Assembly (NCBI RefSeq): GCF_037042905.1
Contig: NC_087252.1
Span: 31,435,994 to 31,499,993 of the forward strand
Source of the DNA: Lytechinus pictus
Lineage: Eukaryota > Echinodermata > Echinoidea > Temnopleuroida > Toxopneustidae
Direction: 5' to 3'
DNA length: 64,000 nt
A program made the position numbers and the translations under genes. This document shows positions 34,601-44,055 of this stretch, one piece after another. Below the pieces are notes generated by a model, which did no database searches, was not told the DNA's origin, and saw nothing but the letters and a program-made list of their open reading frames with translations. How positions within the stretch are numbered: position 1 is the stretch's first letter; every line of letters starts with the position of its first letter.

Positions 34601-36055
34601 ATAAAAACAAGGTGATATTGTTTGTTTTTATCGTAATACTTCCAAAATATGTTGTAATTAATTTTTTTGATACCTTTTTGTAATAGGTAAGAAGTAATGT
34701 TTACAATTTTCTTTCGTTTGTTCTGCAATCGCCCGTTGACTTTCGCCGGGAAAGAAATGTCAGTGCGAAAGGGTACATTTTTTTGTTGAATTAGATGTGT
34801 TTCATTGTTTGAGATACTATTCAATAGGCCTATATCTCGGACGCACGTGCATCCCCCCCCCCCCCACACACACACACACACACACAAATCACGTACACTA
34901 TCGATGACATTTTCCCTATACAGCTCTCTCGTTTATCATTACACTGCAAAGTGGTTATCGAACCTATGGAAATAACTTATTACTCAAAACTCACCTGATC
35001 TGATTTATGAAGTTGGAGGTCAAAGTTCACATCTACCTTAGACCACGTGATACTCGCACTAGGTTTGCTTGACCCGGAAGTACATGTAATTGAATGGGAT
35101 TGACCACTAACGACGACCACTTCACTGCTGCTGGATCCTTTGCTCTCAATGGTTACATGAGACGGTGGAGCTATATGGTTAATGAGTTGCATTGACAAAG
35201 GATTATGTAATAAAAGTGAGTCATAAATGTCACCATTGGGACGCCATAGATTCTTCCACTGAGACCCCTCCTCATTAAAGAATCAATTTCGATAAAAATA
35301 TAAAGGCCTATTCAATGCCTACAAAGATAACTTCCGTAAGGAAAAAAGTTATAGAATTAAAATCATTAAGTCAGAAAAGTAAAATTCATTCAACTCGAGG
35401 GAATAGCGTTATCGACATGAATGACTTTATAATTAACTAGGCCTATCGTATTGATATGTATCCTTTGACGCTGATATTTGACAACAACTTCCTCTACTAT
35501 CCCCAAGAATGTCAATTCATCGCAATCTCTCATCATATTTCATTCCCAATTGAAATATTTTAAAAGTCATCCCGGACACAACAAAGCATTCCTGTTTTCA
35601 TCAGATTATTTTGACCATCTTCCATCTCCGATAACATAATCGCCATCATGATCATCTTCAATTTATTGTACATTCTATATCTCACCTAGAACAATTAGCT
35701 CAAAATCTTCTGATAGGCCGCTCCCGCTTTCTGTGATTACACCACATGCATACGTCATCTCGTCGTCAAAACCCACATTCAAAATCTTTAAGACGCCATT
35801 TGATGCTCCATCAAACCACATTTGATACCGTTGAGGGCGGTAAGTATTTGTGGTACTGGTGTTCGATGTACCACTGATGAAATTCTTTTCAATATCTGAG
35901 TTCCAGTAGACGAGTCCCGATTGGGTAGACGAAGATGTCTCTCGGTAGTGACATTTTAAAACGGCGTTCCTTCCCAGAATAGCAAGTCCAGTTTGTTGTA
36001 TCGTTACTTCAATGGCAAAGGCATACACAGTCATTCCTTCAAACAAGAGCACCAA
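21306..36055 (-). CDS. Nephrin/Sns-like immunoglobulin-superfamily transmembrane receptor, 15-exon model
   Basis: Single-pass surface receptor, probably a homophilic or heterophilic cell-adhesion molecule. I joined 15 exons at GT-AG sites with matching phase; the summed 3417 nt stay open for 1138 residues. Domain order: Ig1 (about 15-123), Ig2 (124-236, split over two exons), Ig3 (236-352), Ig4 (352-457), a Cys-rich Ig5 (457-561), Ig6 (561-668), Ig7 (668-771), FN3 (771-867), a 7-residue microexon, an unclassified domain (875-963), TM (about 969-993), and a cytoplasmic tail of about 145 residues. Human nephrin is of similar size (about 1240 aa) and also places one FN3 after its Ig domains; the FN3 motif WKPGYNGG resembles nephrin's. 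Tail tyrosines 1059 (YEIP), 1094 (YIPM) and 1133 (YENL) fit SH2-ligand patterns. Exon phases are almost all 1-1. The true 5' end is unsure, since the signal peptide may lie in an exon further upstream. Other Ig/FN3 receptors remain possible. Confidence 0.85.
21561..21700. repeat. Truncated MITE (GAGTTGCGATTGATCCGA family)
   Basis: Shares its beginning with the elements at 47845 and 58374; the far end is lacking. It lies between exons 14 and 15 of the nephrin-like gene. Confidence 0.5.
22243..22280 (-). CDS. Exon 14 of the nephrin-like gene: short exon with a YEIP tyrosine motif
   Basis: 38 bp, phase 1 to 0 (acceptor ACATTGCAG, donor CGG|GTGAGT). It adds PAYEIPDQPPIR. The change of phase from 1 to 0 exactly fits the phase-0 start of the last exon, which strongly supports it. 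Confidence 0.8.
22449..22606. mobile_element. Palindromic MITE in an intron of the nephrin-like gene, copy 1
   Basis: GTTTCATAAAGCTGTTCGTAAG is mirrored at the right end. The inner arms AAGAGCGACTT and CGACTGGTGA are also inverted. A sister copy is at 33554. Confidence 0.85.
22911..23602. mobile_element. Inverted-repeat element of about 690 bp rich in CACGGA/TCCGTG
   Basis: AAAGCCCCTTTTGC at the left is mirrored by AAAAGGGGCTT at the right. The sub-terminal ACGGATC motifs also mirror each other. It lies within the intron between exons 13 and 14. No transposase. Confidence 0.65.
23925..23998. repeat. Degenerate telomere-like CCCTAA stretch
   Basis: CCCTACCCTAAACCTAACACC is followed by CCTAACC and AACCCTAACCC variants. 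It is too short and irregular for a telomere. Confidence 0.5.
24417..24557 (-). CDS. Exon 13 of the nephrin-like gene: proline/serine-rich cytoplasmic segment
   Basis: 141 bp, phase 1-1 (acceptor TCCTTTAG, donor GAAG|GTAAGT). It includes LPPPALPPDRP, a PxxP type SH3-ligand pattern. Confidence 0.85.
24752..24886 (-). CDS. Exon 12 of the nephrin-like gene: transmembrane segment
   Basis: 135 bp, phase 1-1 (acceptor GCCCTCAG, donor AAAA|GTAAGT). Encodes an Ile-rich helix followed by CWCICQRKKNKK, a basic stop-transfer stretch. This sets the topology: Ig domains outside, the rest inside. Confidence 0.92.
24943..25385. repeat. Tandem repeat that flips orientation at its centre (TTCGTTAATCCGAA type)
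   Basis: To about 25110 the units read GGTTCGTTAATCCGAAAACG; from about 25113 they read CGTTTTCGGATTAACGAACC. Each unit is about 40 bp. The whole array can fold into one long hairpin. It sits in the intron just upstream of the transmembrane exon of the nephrin-like gene. Confidence 0.85.
25644..25692. repeat. (TC)n microsatellite
   Basis: About 23 TC units within intron 11 of the nephrin-like gene. Confidence 0.95.
25930..26195. mobile_element. Truncated family B TTAA-type MITE
   Basis: GATGATGTCATCATTAACCTCA, TTTGCATATTGACCAGCATG and CATCCGATTTTGATGAAAT match the right half of the copies at 1988 and 3221. It abuts exon 11. Confidence 0.6.
26212..26478 (-). CDS. Exon 11 of the nephrin-like gene: unclassified membrane-proximal domain
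   Basis: 267 bp, phase 1-1 (acceptor GTGTAG, donor CAAG|GTACCA). About 89 residues with four cysteines, none in an Ig or FN3 pattern that I recognise. It may be a degenerate second FN3 module or a lineage-specific stalk. The open frame runs past the donor to a TGA, so an alternative secreted end is conceivable. Confidence 0.65.
26490..27210. other. Intron between the microexon and exon 11; nothing further seen
   Basis: AT-rich. The minus-strand frame at 26684-26929 has no splice support. Confidence 0.4.
27219..27239 (-). CDS. Exon 10 of the nephrin-like gene: 21-bp microexon
   Basis: Twenty-one bases between a strong acceptor (ATTTTTCAG) and a perfect donor (GTGAGT), phase 1-1. It adds seven residues (PLSPSDL, sharing edge codons) between FN3 and the membrane-proximal domain. 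It can be included or skipped without shifting the frame. Confidence 0.65.
   Translation of the reverse strand, partial: LCHLRT
28114..28404 (-). CDS. Exon 9 of the nephrin-like gene: fibronectin type III domain
   Basis: 291 bp, phase 1-1 (acceptor ACCTCAG, donor AAAC|GTAAGA). FN3 hallmarks are PDPPTEL, the Trp in VEWKPGYNGG and the Tyr-rich LKPYTLYAISV strand. The WKPGxxGG motif resembles that of the nephrin FN3 domain. Confidence 0.92.
28650..28900. repeat. Low-complexity C-rich intronic stretch
   Basis: ACCCCCCCCCCCCC-type runs and CCCTCCTCC. Probably the edge of a transposon; its boundaries were not found. Confidence 0.35.
29175..29483 (-). CDS. Exon 8 of the nephrin-like gene: Ig7
   Basis: 309 bp, phase 1-1 (acceptor TTTCTAG, donor GCAA|GTACGT). 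Canonical I-set core: TLLCDV, VTWYF and DAGNYSCMAYNSLG. Asn in the sequons NGS, NTS, NYS and NVT predicts heavy glycosylation. Confidence 0.92.
29886..30206 (-). CDS. Exon 7 of the nephrin-like gene: Ig6
   Basis: 321 bp, phase 1-1 (acceptor CTCCCAG, donor AAAT|GTAAGA). The core is NLTCCAD, ITWSV and DAGIHECMADN. Extra cysteines (VSCS, DACS) could form a second disulfide. Confidence 0.9.
30539..30850 (-). CDS. Exon 6 of the nephrin-like gene: cysteine-rich, Trp-less Ig5-like domain
   Basis: 312 bp, phase 1-1 (acceptor TTGATAG, donor CAGT|GTAAGT). Length and position match the flanking Ig exons, but the core Trp is missing (ATVVRMFQH stands where it belongs). Nine cysteines crowd the two ends, including FRCC and CHRC. 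It is probably a divergent Ig fold with extra disulfides. Confidence 0.8.
31256..31570 (-). CDS. Exon 5 of the nephrin-like gene: Ig4
   Basis: 315 bp, phase 1-1 (acceptor TTTAAAG, donor CACT|GTAAGT). The Cys-Trp-Cys core is SITCSAP, ITWDI and VVTCRAI. It begins with a Gly-Pro-Pro linker like the other domains. Confidence 0.9.
31600..32600. other. Intron 4 of the nephrin-like gene
   Basis: No exon seen. TGTCGAAATTTGGTGAACCG at about 32408 resembles TGTCGAAAGTTGGTGAACTG at about 27630, so a dispersed repeat may lie in both introns. Confidence 0.4.
32659..33006 (-). CDS. Exon 4 of the nephrin-like gene: Ig3
   Basis: 348 bp, phase 1-1 (acceptor TTCGTAG, donor CATG|GTAAAG). It encodes a C2-type Ig with TFQCLV, ITWRI and LLTCEAT as the Cys-Trp-Cys core. 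Confidence 0.9.
33554..33717. mobile_element. Palindromic MITE in an intron of the nephrin-like gene, copy 2
   Basis: The same family as 22449-22606. The ends GGTGTTTCATAAAGCTGTTC and GAACAGCTTTATGAAACACC are mirrored; one inner base is lost in the right arm. Confidence 0.85.
33763..33922 (-). CDS. Exon 3 of the nephrin-like gene: second half of Ig2
   Basis: Acceptor CATTCAG in phase 0 and donor ATGG|GTAAGT in phase 1. It supplies the second Ig2 cysteine in LRCAASHPAL, a pattern typical of the C2-set/CD80-like domains of nephrin and Kirrel. Confidence 0.85.
34205..34415. repeat. Dense palindrome cluster of TTCACCGGCGAA / TTCGCCGGTGAA
   Basis: At least eight copies of a 12-base near-palindrome occur within 200 bp, with a mirrored CCACCTCTAGAGGTGG in the middle and CAGTATGAAAG at both edges. 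It lies in the intron inside the Ig2-coding region. Confidence 0.8.
34850..34887. repeat. Poly-C and (CA)n microsatellite
   Basis: About a dozen C followed by CA repeats, within the Ig2 intron. Confidence 0.95.
34995..35170 (-). CDS. Exon 2 of the nephrin-like gene: first half of Ig2
   Basis: Acceptor CATATAG|CT in phase 1 and donor CAG|GTGAGT in phase 0. It carries the B-strand Cys (SITCTS) and the core Trp (SITWS); the partner Cys is in the next exon. A mid-domain phase-0 intron is common in Ig2 of this family. Confidence 0.85.
35686..36055 (-). CDS. Exon 1 of the nephrin-like gene: short hydrophobic lead and Ig1 (V-like)
   Basis: Encodes Ig1 with the paired cysteines (LKCHY ... TYACG), a Trp in VYW and a DDEMTYAC F-strand. 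The donor is CTAG|GTGAGA, phase 1. The N-terminal residues MVLLFEGMTVYAFA could be a weak signal peptide with an AFA cleavage site. Alternatively, an acceptor (TTGAAG, ending near base 36021) joins an upstream signal-peptide exon that I could not find. Confidence 0.75.
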
Positions 36056-36059
36056 ATAG

Positions 36060-37380
36060 GTTTCTTAAGAGGAGTGTTGTAAAAAAAATATTTTCGATAA
36101 AATGCAGATTTATGATGCAAATTTAGAATCAATAATATGTCGATTCTTACTGGATTTTTATTTGTTTTAACTGAATTTTTAATGCCTGTTGGAAGCAGCA
36201 GACAAGCAGTGGGTGGTTTCAAGTACGGTGTTGGCCTTGGTGTTGGTATTGGTGTTGAAATTTGGATTGCTTCCCCTAGCTCCAAAACTTATTCAGAGCT
36301 TGTAAAACTGATCCAGATCACATTATTGACATCTCAACAAATAGTGAGTGACTTTTCTAGACCATCTTCATTTTATGTTTGGTGTTATAATCGTGTGAAA
36401 ATTGACGTAACACCTACACCAAAAGGTCAACACTCAACTTGAAATCACCCAGTGTCGTCCCAATTTGCAATTTATTGCCAGACTTACGAATGATTTTTTT
36501 TTTACCCACAATATTGACTGGCAAGGGATACGTGATTGCATTTTTTCAACGCATATTACTTAACCAAATCAAGTCATTACACTAATGAAAATGTTGGGCT
36601 TGGGCAGCGCCACAGGGAGCGACCTCTCAGCCCCTGCCCAATCCCTCCCTATTAATAATCAGGAAGTGAGAAAGAAAGGGAAGAAAAATTGAGAGAAATC
36701 AAATAACGGAGGACAGTACAAAAATTAGCGTCCAGGGTCAGTGGGTCGTTATCCCTGTTTAATTTATTAATTTATCACTTATTCATCACTTATTCGTTCA
36801 TAAATCTACACTATCTATCTACAACTACTAATTGCGTTCATGGCTTTATGTATTAATGGTTGATTTATCTATATGTGTGCCTAATCACATACCTAAGTTT
36901 TATATGTGTTTATATTACCCTATTTATATTATGTAGGAAGGGTTAAGGTAAATAGTGATCACTTTAGTCGTATCTCTTTGTTATAAAATTACAATTAATT
37001 GCAGTACGTGATTTTTTTTTTCATTAATGATTTGGCGTGTTTCTGTGTGTTAATTCAATTTGATATTCATGAATTTACTGGATGAGGGATAAATTCCATA
37101 GACATATTCATTTGATTAGTTCCACTGTTTATTTCACTTCTTTATCATATTGGTGGTTACAATCGTTACAATGAAATGACAATGTCTAGGCAAGAACAGA
37201 GCATTAACTCTTACCACATAATATTAAGATCACTGACTGCGTATGTCGAGGAAAGAATGCCTGAAAGAACATCGCCATTGCATTTAGTCTGGAAAGAAAA
37301 TCAGTGGAAACACGAACAATTTCCAAGTTAGAAATGCTTCTTGGTATGTTGATGATAATAATGTATATAAATCAATCACA
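36060..37380. other. Upstream flank of the nephrin-like gene; possible LINE 3' fragment at 36598-36660
   Basis: No signal-peptide exon or promoter was identified. GGGCTTGGGCAGCGCCACAGG...CCCCTGCCCAATCCC forms a hairpin of the kind seen in retroposon 3' ends. Confidence 0.35.
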
Positions 37381-37383
37381 CAT

Positions 37384-38389
<1,006 letters not shown>

Positions 38390-39697
38390 CAGTGCGTTTT
38401 TAGAAAAAAAAAGGTAATCCAAATCTAGAGGGCTGATATACCAATCATATTTCGTTTCGTGAAATTACTCTTCGTGGATATGAAGGAGGAATTCTTCAGC
38501 TTTCAATTGATACCCTATTGGTACCATTTGAGTCATGCACGACCGAATTAATTGATGTTGAAGACAACAGGTGCATATACCACTTTTTCCAAGTTTCGGT
38601 GAAGTGGATTAAGCTCGGTCCCACTGCACTTGCGGATGCAGAGAGGATGTAGAACGAAAAAGAACCTTGCCATCTGTTGGAAAACGTTATGTACTCTTAT
38701 ATCCATCGAGCATCCGTCCAATGTGATTTCATTGTTTGCCAATTTAGTTCATTGTCTCATGGACCCTACTCTTAGTAGGGGCCATGATTGTCTGCAGCGG
38801 ATGAAAATATGGAGCCACCCCGAAATTTGGCCTGTCCGCTGTTTCCGTTATGAATGCGTTTTGTGTCCGTCGTCCAGAGGGACCAAAATAAGATTTTATT
38901 CAGGTTCTCAAATTAAATTTTGGAATGATGATTCAAGGCACTCCTCTGAAATGATTGAAATGTTAATGCCTTATTCACCCACACCTTTAAAATTTCCTCC
39001 TCTCCTTTGCACACGATTAAAGCCGGCAGCGTGGAAGGATATCTTGAAAAGCTCGTCTCACCATTTGTCATCGTCTCACCATTTGTCATCGAGATCTCGG
39101 GGAGGAGTTGCGAACACCTTATTTCTTAAGTGTCCCCAAAGGAAATAATCACGGGTTATGAGGTCTTGCTATCTTGATGGCCGTTCAACGTCATGGCTGA
39201 TGGCAACAACTCGATGTCGGAAGAGTTCTCTGAGTCTATCACGAATGGTGTTTAACGATGGGCAGGAGCGCCATCCTGAATCCACCAAAGATGCCTGTAC
39301 ACTCCTCGAACCTGTCTCTCAAAATGTTGGTCCAACTGTGGTGTGGTATGATCTACTTGTTAATCATCTACAAGTACATTCGCCTATTTACACTCCCTTG
39401 GAAGAAGTAGGGTCCAATCAAAAGATTGTTGCCAACTCCGGCATCGATGAAAGTATTTACATCAGCCTCTGCCTTTTCATCAAGTTTTCAATAACTTGGG
39501 AAAAGTTGTATCTGCCTATGTTGTCTTCAACATCAATTAGTTCGGTCGTGCGTGACACAACTGGTACAAATACGGTATCAATGGAAAGATTAGGAGTTTT
39601 TTTCTCATATCAAACCAAAATAATTTTAAGAATTAAATGGGCTTTGAATTTCGACTCCCTAGATTTGGGTTACCTTTTTTCTGACTGAAACGCACTG
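38390..39697 (-). mobile_element. Mariner-superfamily transposon relic with long terminal inverted repeats
   Basis: The 5' end CAGTGCGTTTTTAG and mirrored 3' end CTGAAACGCACTG bound 1308 bp. Inverted similarity extends about 200 bp inward, with phrases such as CACGACCGAA and AATTGATGTTGAAGACAAC at both ends. The left end follows TA of a TAG unit; the right TA is mutated. Transposase remnants between the repeats are listed separately. Confidence 0.85.
38990..39470 (-). pseudogene. Decayed mariner-type DDE transposase
   Basis: Minus-strand pieces read GPYFFQGSVNRRMYL (about 39400), WIQDGAPAHR (about 39270) and TRDYFLWGHLRNKVFATPPR then DLDD (about 39100-39150). These are hallmarks of the mariner superfamily. 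Stops and frame changes break it throughout. Two catalytic Asp codons remain (QDGAP and TRDYF), 125 nt apart. Allowing one lost base, that is a DD41D-like spacing. Confidence 0.85.
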
Positions 39698-41330
39698 AAT
39701 GGCACTGGTAGTAGCGGCAACGGTAGGAGACTTGGAGCATAGGATTGATAGAAGAAACCAGGAAAAAGTTTGCGTTACTTAATTATTTTAACAAAGAAAC
39801 TGTTTTTATCTTTTCTGTTTTACAAAGCATTATTTTCAGCTATACCCGATGATATTATGCTTGTCCACAGAAATCAACATAAAAAGATCACCAAAGAAAG
39901 AAATAAAGAAAAATGACAAACTTGAAATAAAAAATAGATATCATCAGGACTTAGAAATTGGATGAATAAAACGTTCAAAAGGTTAATGGAATAATTTCCG
40001 AGATGGGTGATTAATATACGTTAACCCGTTGAATATGGAATTATTTTCTTCCAATAGACTTTGTGTAGGGAGCAATCGGTTACCGTAGGCAACTGGTGAA
40101 TCATAAACTGTAACATGAACTTTAATATACCGCAATGCTTTAAGTAACTGGAAACAAAAACAAAATGCAAATAATTATTTCAGACGAATTAACTGATCAA
40201 TTTCAAGATAATGTTTTTTATACTCACCGAAGTTCCGTTTAATCTTTGGAGATGTTTTTTAAGAGAATCTGCGCTCATGAAAACATGTTGAGGAATTAAA
40301 GAAGCGGAAGCAGATTAGCTTGTGTCATAATTATCCACACTGTCTTAGAAAACATATGACCGCTTGATTTTCTGTTTTGAGTTTGCAATGGATATTTTCA
40401 CCGTAAAGAGGGAAAGATACATGACAACGGGGGTCGGGGGTTCTTGTTCGAAAAGGGTTCTTTTCCCAGATTTTTCCCAGATGTTTCCCAGATTTTCATC
40501 CTTGCTAGTTCGGCAATCATGGCAATGGTGCCCAAGCAGAGGAGATGGACGTGCCTATCGCCCGAGGATCACGCGAGTGCTCTTGAAAATAATGATTTTT
40601 TTTTTTAATGGAGCGCCCCCACTCCCCCGACCCCCAACTTCTCCTCCCGAGAATGAAGTACTTGTTACTTTCTAGTCATCTTCGATTAATTATTAATCTT
40701 TTGTTTACAGTCCAGAACAACAGAAAGGATCGATACAGAAAGAATTGCCACTTGAGTATTAAAAGTGCTGAGATCTTTTATCGGCTCTTTTGAAAGTAAT
40801 GTCTTTGTCACCCTCGTATATATTACACATAATATTGTATAAATTTGTCGTCATGGTAATAAGGGCCTATGTTAGTAATGAACAAAACTTTTCATGGGCA
40901 AACACAGTAAAAAGTTCTCGGACTGTGTTCCTAGAGTGAGTGTGTGATCTTACTCTATAGCACGGAAGTGCTATGTCGGGATTGCGAGACACCGACGTAC
41001 AGATGTGGGGGGGGTGAGCTGAAAACATGGATACCAAACTGTTCACAATCGAGATGAAAAAATGAGAAAAAGAAGGAATAGGGATGAAAAATTATACCCT
41101 TTTTTCCTGACAAAAAGTCAAAAATTGTATTTTTTATTAAAAAGGTAGGCCTAACAGAAAATGTATTCGCTCGCTTCGTTCGCTCAGATAGGCCTGCGAC
41201 ATTTACTATCAATACTTAATTATTATCTCAAACTCTGTCACAAACTTTAACTTGTCTACTTAATATAGGCCTACTTACATATTTCTATTCCAGATTCCAT
41301 AGATTAGTTCAATGGAAAAAAACATAGTTA
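39698..41330. other. No gene seen
   Basis: GGTAGTAG at 39705 may be a remnant of the TAG array beyond the mariner element. The remainder is AT-rich with a C-rich patch at 40613-40640. Confidence 0.4.
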
Positions 41331-41334
41331 CTCG

Positions 41335-41990
41335 TCTTCCTTCTCCTTTTCTTTTTTTTTCTTTTCCTCCCAAGCCCCCATCAGTATGCCCCTACTCCTC
41401 TTCCTCCTCTTATTCTTCCGCTTCGTCTGTATTTTCCTCCTCATCCTGTTTCTCTTAATCTTTCCATCCTCTTACTTTTTCTCTTCCTCCTATTCTTCTT
41501 CCCCTCGCCCTTTCCCTCTAGTTCTTTCTCTTTCCATTCCTCATATTCTTCATGCTCTTGTTTGTCTTACTTTTTATCTTTCTCTCCCATTCCCCTCTTT
41601 CTCTTCTTGTTTTCCTTTCTCTTCTTCTTTCCCTATTATTTTCATTTTTTCTATTTCATTTTCCTCTTCCTCTTCCCCATCCTTCCTCTCCCCCTCTTCT
41701 TCATCATCTCACTGTTCTTCTTCCGTACCCTTCTTCTCCTCCTCGTTTTCTTTTCCCCCTCTTCGCCTTCTCCCTTCTTCTCTTTCCCCTTCATCCTCTC
41801 CCGCCTCGTCCTCTACCCTACCACTTCTTCCCCATCTTCTTATCCCTGTTCTTTCTCATCCTCATTTCTTCCTCTCTCTTCTTCTGTTCTTCTGTTCCCC
41901 TTCCTTTCCCCTTCTCCTAATGCTCCCCTCTTCTTTCCCTTCCTCCACCTCGTTTTCTTGTTCCGCCTCCCCTCCTCTCCTCCCTGTATC
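41335..41990. repeat. Pyrimidine-rich strand-asymmetric tract (about 650 bp)
   Basis: Almost only C and T on the + strand, with TTCTTCC/CCTCTTC motifs. Open frames of up to 219 codons here are Ser/Leu/Phe/Pro artefacts of composition. Confidence 0.9.
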
Positions 41991-42055
41991 TTGTCATTGC
42001 ATAAGTCTGAAATGCGAAATAAAAATTGGTGGCGGTAATGGATGATTGTAAATCC

Positions 42056-42256
42056 CACTCTCTAAATGCAAAAGAGTTAATCTATAGTGTTTAATCGCAC
42101 TCCTCTTGGAGTGATATTAGGGACCAATCCTTTTAGAGTGCATGACTATTTTGGAAGAGGCACATGCAGTTCACTCCAAAGGGATTGGTCCCTAGCATCC
42201 CTCCAATAGGAGCATGATTCGGGACTATATAGATTAGCTCTTTTGCGTTTAGAGAG
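42056..42256. mobile_element. MITE family D copy 2 (uninterrupted)
   Basis: CACTCTCTAAATGCAAAAGAG is mirrored by CTCTTTTGCGTTTAGAGAG. The interior GGGACCAATCC and GGATTGGTCCC are mirrored too. Confidence 0.85.
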
Positions 42257-42259
42257 AGG

Positions 42260-43130
42260 TAAAATCCTAGCATTTTGACAGAATAAAAAAAAACTAAATC
42301 CAAGCACTGTGACATTTACTACGAGTTACTTTATTAGAATTTTTCCGGATATGTAAAATGTGATGAACTGTGTAACATAACATGACACTTCCAAGGATGA
42401 ATTCAACTATTTATCATAAAATTTGTGGTGAGATATGTTACCGGGTTAAGAACGTTCTTCTCTGAATAACATGTGTTGCTTTAATATGATATACTACTGT
42501 TGTCTCAACATAAACTTCTAAAATTGAAGGATATCATCGCTTTGAAACACCTCTTAAATCATGATCTTATTACCAATTTCTTTGTTTTTTACCAAGAACT
42601 TCAATCTGCATCCCCTATATTGTATTGTAGGATATTTGAATCTATAAAATTTCTTCACTTAGATTACTAAGGAACTTAAGTCTGAAATGACAATGAAATG
42701 TTCTTGTACAAATGGTTCCCTTGCTCATAATGAAAACGGAAGTCAAATTACATACAAACTGGTTATATACTGCTACTTGTAATTCATGGATTTTTATCTA
42801 TTTCATAACTGTTTTTCAATCATTAGAATTAGATTTGATTTCTTGGAAGGGAACGCATGAAATGGGGTCAAATAATTTAAATATTAAATTACTTTTTAAT
42901 AGTGTCATAATGATTTGTTTCTTTCCAAATTTGAGAGAGTAGAATTACATACAACAATTTCATTATAATACATACACAATACAAACAAAGACGGTATCTT
43001 GAAAACTAGTCCATACACATCATACACAACTAATTAAAATCTCATTATCTATATTCAAAGAAAATAATTGCACAAAACTGCATTGAATCGTCACTGAACT
43101 ACGAGTACTACATTACATATTCACAGTGAA
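42260..43130. other. No feature seen
   Basis: AT-rich. The 76-codon frame at 42712 has no recognised domain. Confidence 0.4.
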
Positions 43131-43138
43131 TAGATTAA

Positions 43139-43417
43139 AGGGATGGTCCGGGCTGAAAATACTTATATCTTAATACATAGAGTAGAATTTACTGAGAAAA
43201 TGCCGAAAATTTCATCAAAATCGGATAACAAATAATAAAGTTATTGAAGTTTAAAGTTGAGCAATATTTTGTGAAAACAGTCGTCATGAATATTCATTAG
43301 GTGGGCTGATGATGTCACATCCACACATTCCGTTTTCTTATGTTATTTTCGGCATTTTGCTCAGTGAATTCTACTCTATTTATTAAGCTATAAATACTTT
43401 CAGCCCGGACCATCCCT
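43139..43417. mobile_element. TTAA-type MITE, family A copy 2 (internally deleted)
   Basis: AGGGATGGTCCGGGCTGAAA and its mirror, flanked by TTAA at 43135-43138 and 43418-43421. Only 279 bp compared with 582 bp for copy 3, with the middle lost. Confidence 0.9.
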
Positions 43418-43853
43418 TTAATGTTAGTAGTAAACTCTCATTGTCAGGGATGTAAAATAAATCCAGGAACCTGTTACACAAAACTTAGCAATTGATAGTT
43501 GGGCCGACTTCTCTGATTGATAATACACAGCAATCAATTGTAGAAATAAGCCCCACGATCGATCGCTATGCTTCATAATACAGGGCCCGTATCAGCTGTG
43601 AAAAACAGTCCGCTTTCATAGAGCATTTCATATATCAGAACGGCTTCTCCCGGTGCTTCATAAATATTATTACCCAAGTCATTGGACTTTTGACCAGTAA
43701 AAGTCTAAATCAAGATCCAGGCCCTAAACATCTTGTGTAAAATCTTGACTGGTTTTAATTCAAATCGTTAGGATTTAAATCTCAATCCAGATTGATTGGC
43801 CACTTTGCACAGCTGATCTGGATTTATTTTCAATCCATGAAATTTTGAGAGTA

Positions 43854-44055
43854 TACACTCTTAAAACAAATCAGTCAAATTGACTAGACCAGTAGTCAGC
43901 TGGGAGCAACTGATATGGCAATCACTGATAGTCACATTTCTGACATGTATTCTTGTCAGAAATAACTCTGTTCTAGTAAAATATGACTAGAATAACAGTT
44001 GCACCCAGCTGACCCTATTAACTAGTCATTTTTGACTGATTTGTTTTTAGAGTGT
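43854..44055. mobile_element. Palindromic MITE of about 200 bp
   Basis: ACACTCTTAAAACAAATCAGTC and GACTGATTTGTTTTTAGAGTG are inverted. The inner phrases CAGCTGGG and GTCAGAAAT also mirror. Confidence 0.8.

Noticed and set aside
38630-39688. Two + strand frames of 172 and 176 codons
   Set aside because: They are antisense shadows of the mariner transposase, whose hallmarks appear on the - strand.
41386-42045. 219-codon open frame on the + strand and overlapping frames
   Set aside because: Composition is dictated by the pyrimidine-rich tract. No domain, no codon structure, and three frames are open at once.
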